DNA of 64,000 nt. It comes from Arabidopsis thaliana (lineage: Eukaryota; Streptophyta; Magnoliopsida; Brassicales; Brassicaceae). The position numbers and the translations under genes were made by a program. The DNA lies in NCBI RefSeq assembly GCF_000001735.4, contig NC_003074.8, forward strand, positions 9,362,101-9,426,100, given 5' to 3'. The notes under the pieces were generated by a model. That model saw nothing but the letters and a program-made list of their open reading frames with translations, did not search any database and was not told the origin of the DNA. Each line of letters starts with the position of its first letter. The first letter of the stretch is position 1. Shown piece after piece: positions 13,700 through 23,558 of the stretch.

Positions 13700-14235
13700 C
13701 ACTTGTGTTAAATGTCACATATCATTTTCAATGTTTTGAGATAGACGATTATAATTGGGTGGTGTGTATTCGTGTTACCGTCATATATGTTAGGATTTGA
13801 ATTGCGAAACTGATTTATAAAACAAAATTGAAACATAAGTAAAAACTAGTTATGGTGATTCACTTTTAAATGTGAGAATTACATAAAGTTTTCGAAGTTC
13901 ACATTTTTTTTTTCATTTTTCAGTGTATAACAAACGAATTGGGCTTCAAGAGTAAATAAATGAAAAGTTTAAGACAAACAAATCTACATGTTAATCAACA
14001 AGAAATCTATCATTCACACGGCCTCACCTTATCACCAAAACATTATGCTCCACAACTCATAAATATTATTAGGAGAAATCCGGTAAAAATGCACGTGTGA
14101 TTTGTGAAATAAAAATCTCCAGGTTCAAGATATCAAAGTTCTTATTCGCTGTCCACAAAAAGACAATATAATGAATTATTGTACGGTTATATAAATATTT
14201 TTTCAATGTTTGTGTTCCTATATATTGCTATTTTC
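13700..14235. other. Intergenic spacer
   Basis: AT-rich DNA between the DVL6 promoter and a retroelement fragment. Nothing recognisable. Confidence 0.5.
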
Positions 14236-14470
14236 TGTAGAGGATATGTAAATATTACATAGTTAAGGATTATGTTGTAGTTACTTTTAGCCTAATCTCC
14301 TTCTTGTAGCACACTATAAATACTTGTAATCCTCTCTCAATAATATTAAGCTTCCTATTCTACATGGCATCAGAGCTTTGAAGGCAATGAACACGGCCTC
14401 TTTGCTACAAGAAGGAGATTAGGTTGAAAGTAATTACAACATAATCTTTAACTATCTAATATTTACATAT
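14236..14470 (+). mobile_element. LTR retroelement fragment (TRIM-like) with inverted second LTR arm
   Basis: A 129-bp LTR-like unit (14236-14364) begins TGTAG and ends CTACA, a perfect 5-bp terminal inverted repeat. It contains a TATA-like CTATAAATA and is followed directly by TGGCATCAGAGC (14365-14376), close to the primer-binding site for initiator tRNA-Met. After about 27 bp comes a second, partial LTR copy in the opposite orientation (14404-14470). It matches 14244-14310 at 62 of 67 positions. The short LTR and lack of coding capacity resemble TRIM elements, but it could equally be a scrambled copy of a larger Copia element. Transcription through it would give a hairpin with a 67-bp stem and a 93-nt loop. 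Confidence 0.75.
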
Positions 14471-16580
14471 TCAATCTTTCATTTTCCATGTTTTGATGAA
14501 TCTACAGTTTTTGGTGCATGAAAAAAATCAAATTATTGTATGATGATTTTTCTGGAATTATATTGCCCCAAAAAAATATTTCTTAAATGTTAGTTTTTAT
14601 GCAGTATTGTGAATCAGAATGAATACTTATCTACGTTTTGTTTGAACATGAATCTGATGAATGCGAAATATCTATAAGCCAATCGTTTTCATTTTTATAT
14701 GGTCACAAACCGTGAACATACATGCCCTCTTTGTTCCCTCTTTTATTTCCCACCAAATATCTTTGAGACCTATAATTAATTATAATAGATTGCAAGAATA
14801 CAAAATTTTAAAGCTCTTAAATTAACATATCATATTTAATTATTTATTCGATTTCAGATCATGAATCAAAACATAGTTGAATTATAAACAAAAACATTAG
14901 TATTCAACTAAAACTGTGATTATTTGTACATCTTCCAATATATAATTTTATATAATGTAAGAATATGTATTTTCGATTATTTTGAAAATATAGATTCAAT
15001 AGATTCAAAATTTTGGTACCATTAATATGAAATAATTGAGCCTTTCATTTAAGGATATAGTTTATGAACAATAATTTGTTTGTGTGTTGGATCCACGTCA
15101 GTACAGTTAGACCTTCCATTTGAGTTCAAAACATATGGTGCATTGACGACGTGGCAATGATGGTTTTGTAAGATGACATAGTTCGTAGATACTAACTAAA
15201 GCAAAAAGTGGATGTATTATTAATTGTAACTGTGTTTTTTCTTCCGTATTTGGATTCTAAACATTTTTCACATTATCTCTTTGTTGTGAGTGTTTATACT
15301 TTTAGACCAAATTAGTATAATAGTTTTATATGAAGTTCAATATACATTTGAAAGCCGTTTAAGCAAGTTTTTTCATTTATTGATATTTTCACCACCTTCA
15401 TAGGACTTGTTGACAAGCAAGTTCGCGTCTGCTATTTTCAACACTTTCTCTGAATTTATGGAGTCCCGGACGGAAACATTTATATATAAAAAAAAAGTTT
15501 CATATAAGTTTAGTTGTATTAACTCTTGTGTGTTTGTTTGTTACATGGTGCTTTAAACGGGCTTTGTTTCGTACTTTGTAGACAAGAGTTTTCAGTTTGC
15601 TTCACTCCTTATGGCCTCTAATTCTGAAGCATTTGCATTGGTTGCCACATCTATGATCTATCTATTGGTTTGTCATCTAAAAATCGAAATGACAAAATGT
15701 GGCAAATAATTGCGTCTGGCAGATTGTTGAACACAGCCATGTTTCTCAAAGAATTCAAATCCAGTAACACATCTGGGCCTTGCTTTTTCCAGCCCATGAG
15801 TTGCTTAAATTTGGAAATTATCGTGGGGCGTAAAATAATACCGTGACAAGTTTAGATTGGTTTAAACTTTAAACATAGCAAAATATGGCCTACGTTGATG
15901 GTCTAAGAAGGGTTGTAATTCTTATTTCATCTAGTAACGGATTGATTACAAATAAAATGTTTATAGCTTTATATGTTTGCTATTCATCACAATAATCACT
16001 TCACATCACTTATTAACGTTTCAATTTTCTCTAAATTAAAACTCACTCCCTTTAGCATTTGCGGTAGTATTTAATGGTAGATTTCATATGACCAAAAAAA
16101 AGAGAGTAACATTAAAACTGCAAAAAGCACTTCACAGTTTTGGACTTTTTAGATATAAAGTAAAATTTGGCCCACTAACTGACATAGCTTAGCCCATTTA
16201 GTCAGTCTAAATTTTTTTGTAGCTTACAAATTCTTATATGATGATGCTGGCTTGAAAATATCTTATGGTGATTATGACTTGTATGATGATTATGGCTTGA
16301 AAATAACTGACAAACTGTAATTTTTTATGTACATAATATACACACACAAAATATACATGTATAAGATATACTGGTATGTGTGTTTATATGGAATTTTGTT
16401 GAGTGTATATCAGTTCAACGTAGGTGCCAAAATAATTATTATGGCTGATTAATTAATGTTACGAATTTCAGAGATCAGAGAAGAACTTTTGCCATTAGTC
16501 GTATTTAATACATCAAGAAATTGTAATCTCCCTAATACTCAGTACAATAACTGAAAAAAATTTCAGCTATTTTTATATTG
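14471..16580. other. Intergenic region
   Basis: AT-rich. A stretch at about 15590-15840 has more balanced composition and short open frames, but I could not tie it to a gene or element. Confidence 0.45.
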
Positions 16581-17017
16581 TTATCTTGTGTTCATTTTTT
16601 TCTTTATATCTACAAATTTCTTCCCCACATCTACAAAAACAGTTTTCAAACCAGCAGGACCAACTTCTTCATCTACATTCACATCATCCACAGCAGCATA
16701 AGCTTCAGCCACAGACTCATCAATTTTCTTCTTCACAAGCTCAGTTTCAGCGACAGACTAAGCAACTTCCTTCTTCACAAGCTCAGTTTCAGCGACAGAC
16801 TCAGCAACTTCCTTCTTCACAAGTTCAGTTTCAACGACATACTCAGCAACTTTTTTCTTCACAGGCTCAGTTTCAGCACAGACTTAGACACTTTTAGAAC
16901 AATATTCTGAAATTTTGGCACAAAGTTTACAGATGTGAACTTGGTAACAATTCTTCTTCCAGACAATGTTGGTTTCATGAATCCGGAGCAAGAAAGAGGT
17001 AAACCAAAAGAAGCCAT
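16581..17017 (-). pseudogene. Broken gene for a Glu/Lys/Val-rich repeat protein with transit-peptide-like N-terminus
   Basis: The minus-strand ATG at 17017 begins MASFGLPLSCSGFMKPT, a Ser/Thr/Arg-rich start typical of plastid transit peptides. The frame then enters tandem 42-bp units (16726-16880) coding for 14-residue repeats of type AESVAETELVKKEV. Two lesions disrupt it. A one-base deletion at about 16877 shifts the frame relative to the intact repeats, and an in-frame TAG at 16758-16760 replaces a Glu codon. Past these the frame stays open to TAA at 16581-16583 with an acidic segment (DDVNVDEEVG). The +-strand frames here, rich in Gln and Ser, are shadows of the repeat. I do not recognise the parent protein. 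Real splicing around the lesions cannot be excluded. Confidence 0.6.
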
Positions 17018-17546
17018 AATGAAACGAAGAAGCAGTAGCAAGAGTAGAAAAGAAGCAGTAGCAAGAGTAGAGAAGAAGATAAAATGATGAATGAGATATA
17101 TAGTGGTGAACATTATATCTCTATCTCTACGAGAAACACATATAGATATCAAAACTGTATCTATATTCTCTAAGCTACGAAAAGAATTACCTGCAAATTA
17201 GAGAAAATCTCGATCAGTCAACGGTTCTGTTGTGTTCAATATATATTTTTTTTTTTGATGTATACTAGATATTGACTGGTAACATGAGAACTAAGAAGAT
17301 GAATTTTTTTTAGGGATATAACAGGCAATGAGTGCTAAGAATCGATATGTTTTATGTTTAGTCGAGACTTAAGTTTGAAAAATACAGTAAGAATAAAACT
17401 ATGGTATTTTAGAAAAGACGAATATTCTAAATTACTTGAAACTAGGTGGAATTGAATCTTTCAGAATCTAGTTTTTGTGGGTAAACAAATCTAAGTCAAT
17501 TCTTAATTTTTATTTAAGATCTACTTTTTGTTTTTTAGTATATAAA

Positions 17547-18251
17547 GGAATTTGTGATTTAGGTCGGGATATGAGCCTTTGAGAGGCGATTTTTAGGTCC
17601 AGCCGCCCAAAATTTTTTCTTCTCTTAACTTTGTTGTTCCCTCTCCGATTTACCGGTACCCTTGGCCGGAGTCGTGAGATGTTGTTTCCGATTGTCTTTT
17701 CTCTTTTTTTTTTCTTTGGTTCGAGCCTTCTCTAGCTTCTCTTATGGCGGATCTAAAGACGAGATCTAGATGGTTGTGCTTCGATAGGGTTGTTTCCGTT
17801 TCTCGGTGACGAGATCTAGATGGTTGTGCTTCGATAGGGTTGTTTCCGTTTCTCGGTGACGAGATCTAGATGGTTGTGCTCAAGCTGAATCTCAAGGTTT
17901 TCCTCCTTGTTCCTAGCCTGTATCATTATCTTCATCTGCTTTAGTGTGGCCTGGCTCAAGTGGTTCATGTTTCCTTGGTCATGTTTAGTGCATTGGTCGT
18001 AGACTTCTCTTAGTGAGCTATTTTTAAAGGTTGTATCTTTGTTGTTTGTTGCTTCCCTGTATTTTAGGGCTATGTCTCCGTTGTTTGAGCTATGTTTCTC
18101 CTTTGTTTGGGCTATATCACCCTTGTTTGGACTATGTCTCCTTTTTGGGTTTGTGACTACGATACTATCCCGTTTTTGATAGCGGGTTTTAGTATCCGTC
18201 TTTGTATGAACTTGAATGAAATAAAATGAGACTATTGTGACAAAAAAAAAA
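17547..18251 (+). mobile_element. Probable retroposon insertion with poly-A end
   Basis: The block is less AT-rich than its surroundings, ends in an A-run (18242-18252) and is flanked by direct repeats of AGTATATAAA at 17537-17546 and 18252-18261. These features suggest target-primed retroposition. The last 90 bp, with ATGAAATAAAATGAG before the tail, resemble a LINE or mRNA 3' UTR. No long frame is present on the sense strand. It contains the 50-bp tandem repeat listed separately. The flanking repeat is AT-rich and short, so chance is possible. Confidence 0.5.
17758..17880 (+). repeat. 50-bp tandem repeat, 2.5 copies
   Basis: A 50-bp unit beginning GACGAGATCTAGATGGTTGT is present at 17758-17807 and 17808-17857. 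A 23-bp partial third copy runs to 17880. The two full copies are identical, so the duplication is recent or maintained by conversion. Confidence 0.95.
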
Positions 18252-18457
18252 AGTATATAAAAAAGATCGCGAGTTTGTTTGTTTGCATAGGTTAATGAGC
18301 TTATTACGACATTAGAAAGAATAGTAGTTTTTTTTTTTGTCAAACAGAAAGAATAGTAGTTTATACATAATAACACTATATATGTAGCTCTGTAACATAG
18401 ATTAGTCTGGTTTTGTTTCGCGCGATATTGTAGTAGAATTGTAAACACTACGTTTTG

Positions 18458-19440
18458 GGTCTGGTGGCATTGAAAATCACAACAAGGCTAAGGTCGCGTG
18501 GTCAACAGTCTGCTTACCAAAAGCTGAGGGAGGGCTAGGTCTCAGGTGGTTTTCAGAATGGAATACAACCCTCAATCTGAAGCTTGTTTGGCGGTTATTC
18601 TCCGGAGGAGGATCTTTATGGGTGGATTGGCATAGGTATCACCATCTTCAGGGTCTTGGGGATGCCTCTGTTTCTAAATTCTGGACCTCTCAAGAATTGG
18701 TCTCTGATTCCTGGAATTGGAAATGTCTCTTGCGGCTGAGACCTTTAGCAGAGCGTTTCCTTCGATGTAACATAGGCAATGGCCTTACTGCTAGGTTCTG
18801 GACAGACAATTGGACGCCATTTGGCCCCTTACTTATTCACATTGGTGCTGCACGTCCTAATAGGTTGAGGATTCCTATTGAAGCTTCTGTTGCAGACGCT
18901 ACTCAGGGCATTAGTTGGGGTCTTCCTGTCTCGCCTCTTTGTTGCTTGTGTTCTTGTGCACCCGAGACCAGGGATCACTTACTGTTGGGTTGCAGTTTCA
19001 GCAAAGCCCTCTGGAGTTCGGTTCAGTCCAGACTTAGGTTGCACTCACTTATTTTTCTGAATTGGGCTGAACTTCTTTTATGGATTCGTCGTTCTAGCAC
19101 TTCTGCTCCCTCCACACTGAGGAAGCTTGTTGCTCATTCCGTCGTCTACGCAACTTGGAAGCAGAGAAATAACATGCTACATAACTCGCATCACTTGGAT
19201 CCTGCTTCAGTCTTCAAGATCATCGATAGGAAAATCATTAACTCCATCAACGCAAGAAGACACAAAAAGAAGTTCCGTAATCTTATGAGTTTTTGGCTCA
19301 TATAATGTTTCTTTCTGAAGATTGTTTACTTCTTTGTTTTTTATCTTAATTTTTGCCAAAGAACTAATTATTTAGGAGTTCTCATTGTAATTCCTAACTC
19401 TTTTATTTTATATAATATTTACCGACTTAGCAAAAAAAAA
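18458..19440 (+). mobile_element. 5'-truncated LINE insertion with 15-bp target-site duplication
   Basis: The element is flanked by perfect direct repeats of AAACACTACGTTTTG at 18443-18457 and 19441-19455. It ends in an A-run just before the second copy. It carries only the 3' part of a non-LTR retrotransposon ORF2. Target-site duplication, A-tail and 5' truncation are the standard marks of LINE retrotransposition. The perfect duplication suggests an insertion that is not very old. Confidence 0.93.
18460..19305 (+). pseudogene. LINE ORF2 C-terminal fragment (RT tail and zf-RVT region)
   Basis: An uninterrupted frame of 281 codons begins inside the element without a genuine start. It opens with the conserved reverse-transcriptase tail KVAWSTVCLPKAEGGLGLR and continues to LVWRLFSGGGSLWV. 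Cys and His residues of the zf-RVT type follow in LCCLCSCAPETRDHLLLGC. It ends in KQRNNMLHN and a basic tail. The usual segment of about 50-100 residues between the RT tail and the Cys cluster seems partly missing after GISWGLP, so there may be an internal deletion. It lacks endonuclease and RT catalytic domains and cannot be autonomous. Confidence 0.88.
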
Positions 19441-19455
19441 AAACACTACGTTTTG

Positions 19456-21665
19456 AGCTAAAAGAAAGTCAATGGCGTAACACACAGTGTCTTAAACATG
19501 TCGGTCCATGTGTACCGTGTTACGTACATAATATTCATATACATTTGGTAAATATGTATGTCCATAATATATATAAAGCTCGTTGACTTTGGTTGACCTT
19601 GAACTTTAACTTTATTATGTGGTGACGCCACTGCGTTCGTCATTATTGATCGATTAGAACATAAATAACTAAAAGAAAAGCTACATGTTAGTGGGAGTAC
19701 AGGTTTTTGATAAGCTCGTTTGCAACAGAAAAACTTCCCTAAAGAAATATCTAAAATAAACTAATAATATGCAAATTGCTAAGTTAATCAAATTCCAACA
19801 TATCAGAAAGAAAGAGTTTGCTAAGTTATAGTAATACTAATAGCTCTAGTTGGCTGTATTTCGTTCATGGGTGTGTCATGTCGGCAACGTGAATCTACTT
19901 ATTACTATAGTTAAATACAGTATTAATTAAATTTTTGTTTATATAGTATATTATTCATTTCCAAATCTTATTCCAGGGAAATTAGATCTTTTAACCGTGA
20001 TACATATTTTGCTAACAAAACAATCATATAAGTTTAGTGGTTAATATACACTAAACTTGATTTAAAACATGACGACATATACGGAAAAATAGGTTAAAGA
20101 AAATGAAAATTTTATTTTATAATAAATAGTCAAAATATGGAAAATATAAATGATAGAGCAAACTAACATTTTATTTAATGTGTTTAAGAAAAGACACTTT
20201 TGAAGGTGTATACCATTTTGAAAAGAAAATTTTAGACCACATGAGTAAATATGATTCAAAATAAAAATAAAACCATATTTGTTTTTAACAACATACATTA
20301 TGTGAATTCTTATCTAGATGGTAACACAATGAGAAGAGATTTTGCTCTACATCTTATATGATATGAGCTTTTTTTAATCAACCACACATTTATTAAAAGA
20401 TAAATCCATGATTGGTTGTCCAATTGAGAGGAAAATAATTTATAAAAGTAATTTAAAAAAATAATAAACGAGAAAAATGAATTTTCCTCAGAAATTATAT
20501 AAAAGAAAAAAAAGAAAAAAATTGAGGAAAAGGAAAATAAAACATGGAGCATTCCAAATTTATCTAGTAGATTGGAGAATACTGGCTAGGCGAATGCAAT
20601 ATCCAGACATATTATGATATGAAAATTGGATATGAAATGAGTTTTAAATTTTTTCATTCTACATATTATCAAATAATATTTCAAAAGTATCATGTAAATT
20701 TATTTAAAACTTATGACACTAATCTACACAAAAATGAATAAATGTTAAAGAAATGGAAACTTCATTAATTTATTACAATAATGTGGCTCCTTTGATATCA
20801 GCTTCTCAACCAATGGCAATATAAATGTATGGGGGTAGTTGGTCCCATGGCTTCGACCAATTATCTTCTTCGTTTCTCTCTTTTCTTTTTGTTTAAAACT
20901 ACTAAGTCAACAAAAGCAACTTGGAGTGATAACACGAGGAACTAGTCGTTAATTAATTGATTAAAGTTAAAGTATAACGAGCTTTTTAACTGAATTGGTC
21001 ATTAATAAATTGATTACGTTATTCTTTAATTACTGTTTTTTTCCATAACTTTATTTGATGACTTGGAATGAGGTGTATGACTGCATCTGGTCCACAAGTG
21101 GCCCATGATCTGATATAGAATCTTGCAAAATCCGTGACTTGATTGATAATTTTAGTTATTATATTCAGCGTTAAGTATTACCTAATTAGCTGATGTTGTA
21201 TTCAGACAAATAGCGAAAATTAGACAGTTTTCATGTTTCTCTCGTATTGATTAACTCAATTTTATGTATATTTGATAATATAGGTTTTTCTATTTATCTG
21301 TTGTGCAACTTTAACGGCAATGTATATTATGTCAATAGGAAATACACGAAAACACACAGACACACATATACATATATAGATGATAAAAGAATCATACCTC
21401 TTTTTTTTCTGTTAAATAAAATGTCATACTTTTACACGATTTGAAACCTGACATTAGATGGTAATTATGATTCAAAATATTAAATTTAGCAGTCGTACGA
21501 AATCTTATTTTTCGAGTGAATCCTTACATGTGAACACAGAACAGCCTGAAGCGACAAGTTGCCTAATCAAAAACACATAAATGGGAATAAAATGCGTGAC
21601 ATGGACATGGCACAACGTTTCCATTTCTCCAAAAAATACTATAGCTTCCCCATTTAAAAAAAATA
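19456..21665. other. AT-rich intergenic region
   Basis: Open frames are short and biased to Phe, Ile and Tyr with no recognisable motif. A TGACTTTGGTTGACC stretch at about 19584-19598 contains W-box cores (TTGAC), but no gene is close enough to assign it. Confidence 0.5.
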
Positions 21666-21666
21666 A

Positions 21667-21700
21667 CTAGATTTTAACCCGGGTATACCGCGGGACGATT
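21667..21700 (-). mobile_element. Helitron-like 3' terminus
   Basis: Read on the minus strand, a GC-rich imperfect hairpin (21678-21694, CCCGCGG-TATA-CCCGGG) is followed after about 7 nt by CTAG at 21667-21670, and then T. A hairpin followed by CTRR next to a T is the hallmark of Helitron 3' ends (ATREP-type elements in Arabidopsis). The element would extend to higher coordinates through the AT-rich, repeat-bearing DNA to about 23.6 kb. I did not find a convincing 5' TC end, so its length is unknown. Confidence 0.6.
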
Positions 21701-22833
21701 TATTTTTAAAAGTAATATATATTAAAATTTGCAAATTTTATTTTTACAAAATATTTATATTTTACAGTTTATTATTGTTATTAAGTAACGCTATACCACG
21801 AATTCCTGAGACAATTGTTAAAAAAACTGAAGTTTTGACCCCTATTAAAATAGCATATTAATAATATTTTAAAATTTTATAAATATTGATTTAAATACAT
21901 CCACCATATAACTCAATTCCAAAATAAAACACGTTCTGTAGTTTCTTTACCCGTCCCATGATTTTTTTAAGTAGTAATTTTTAAAATTTAAGAATTATTT
22001 TTTATATATAAAAGTTTTGCAAATTGTATCATTCTCTAATACATTTATATTTTATAGTTATATTTTATATATAGTAACATTATACATACCACATAACATT
22101 TTTGGTTTTATATAATTTTTTCTAAATTAGGATAATTTGATATGTTTAATATTAGTGGTCTTAAAAAATAATAAATTAAAGATTTAACCCATATTGAAAC
22201 AGTGGATTAATTATATTTTATTTTTTTATTAATGTTGATTCAAAAACCCGTCCCTCCAAATCCGTCTTGCCAAAAAGTCAATATAATCTAAACATTTTAC
22301 CTAATAACATAGGAGTGCACCATATTTATTTAATAGGGGAATGTATCATATGACCCGAATGCATTTTTATCCAAATCCACCAAAAAAGTCTTGCAAAAAT
22401 ACTATAGATATAAGAAACGATAGTCGGTTTTGATAGATATAAGATTAGCAAATATATTAGTTAGCTTAAATTAGTTAAAGAATACAAATTAAAAAGGTAT
22501 ATTACACTTTATTCAAATATAGTATCAAAACTTATATAACACAGAGATTTGATAATTTTTTAATTGTTGAATACTTTTTTTTTGTGCTAATTTTTATGTG
22601 ATTAAGATTTAATTGATTTCATATATAAAATATTAAATTGACTTATTTGTTTATAATTTGGTAACAGATAGATATTTGAATATTCAGTATATTTTGCTTC
22701 AGTTTAGGAAATCTTTGATGACCCGTCTTTAGATCCAATAAGCCCTATAATTTAGAGATTAATCTGCAGTATACCGCATGTAGGCTTATATTTTAGTTAA
22801 ACTAAAAACTTTTATTGTAAAGATGATTTAAAA

Positions 22834-23076
22834 ATATATGATATTATTTTATTTGATTTTAAATGTATAGTAAACTGTGAATTGTATATGTTTTGTTGAT
22901 ATTATATTTTAGATCGATATTAATACAAGATGGTATACTACATGTGAAACTCTAAAATTAACAATCAAAATACAAGTGTATAATTTTAAACACTAAACAA
23001 TATAAATAATATCAACAAAACATATACAACTCGCAGTTTACTATACATTTAAAATCAAATAAATAATATCATATAT
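22834..23076. repeat. Inverted repeat, arms of about 70 bp
   Basis: Left arm 22834-22904 and right arm 23007-23076 are near-perfect reverse complements (one indel and two visible mismatches), with a spacer of about 102 bp. A third partial copy of the right arm lies at about 23089-23123. No coding capacity. It lies in the presumed Helitron-like block. Confidence 0.88.
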
Positions 23077-23558
23077 TTATAATATTATCATACATTTAAA
23101 ATCAAATAAAATAATATCATATACCTTCTCACATACACACCTATCAAAAACTTAAAACCTTTCAAAACCTCTTGGTATATTCAAATTAGGATTCTTCATT
23201 CATGGAATCATTATTCCAAGGGTTTTGAGATGTCTTATGAAATGATTTTGGCAGAAGAGGATGTAAAAAATTTCGAATAAAAAGTAGTCAGCAAAACATA
23301 TGTTTTTTTTGAAAATTTTTAGATAATTAAATCAGAGAATAGGGTTGGACATATGAGTAACCCATTCGAGTTCGGATAGAACCCGTTCGGGTTTGAGATT
23401 AATGGTATATGATTTACTACCCAATAGAATAATTCTAAACATATGTTTTGTTGATATTATCTATATTGTTTAGTGTTTAACATTATACACTTGTAGTTTG
23501 ATTGTTAATTTAAGAGTTTCACATGTAGTATACCATCTTGTATTAATATCGATCTAAA
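22908..23558. repeat. Inverted repeat, arms of 118 bp
   Basis: The segment 22908-23025 reappears in reverse orientation at 23441-23558. Arms are equal in length and about 95 percent identical by eye. The left arm overlaps the spacer and right arm of the smaller inverted repeat, so the region is a nested set of inverted copies. This suggests foldback rearrangement or repeated capture inside a non-autonomous element. Confidence 0.88.

Noticed and set aside
16578-16910. Two overlapping plus-strand frames rich in Gln/Ser or Leu/Ser
   Set aside because: Both are shadows of the 42-bp repeats, which make good sense only on the minus strand (Glu/Lys/Val repeat with transit-like start).
17816-18448. 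210-codon minus-strand open frame
   Set aside because: It is antisense to the retroposon with a poly-A end, has low-complexity Lys/Asn/Thr composition and reads through the poly-A and the 50-bp repeat. Treated as a shadow.
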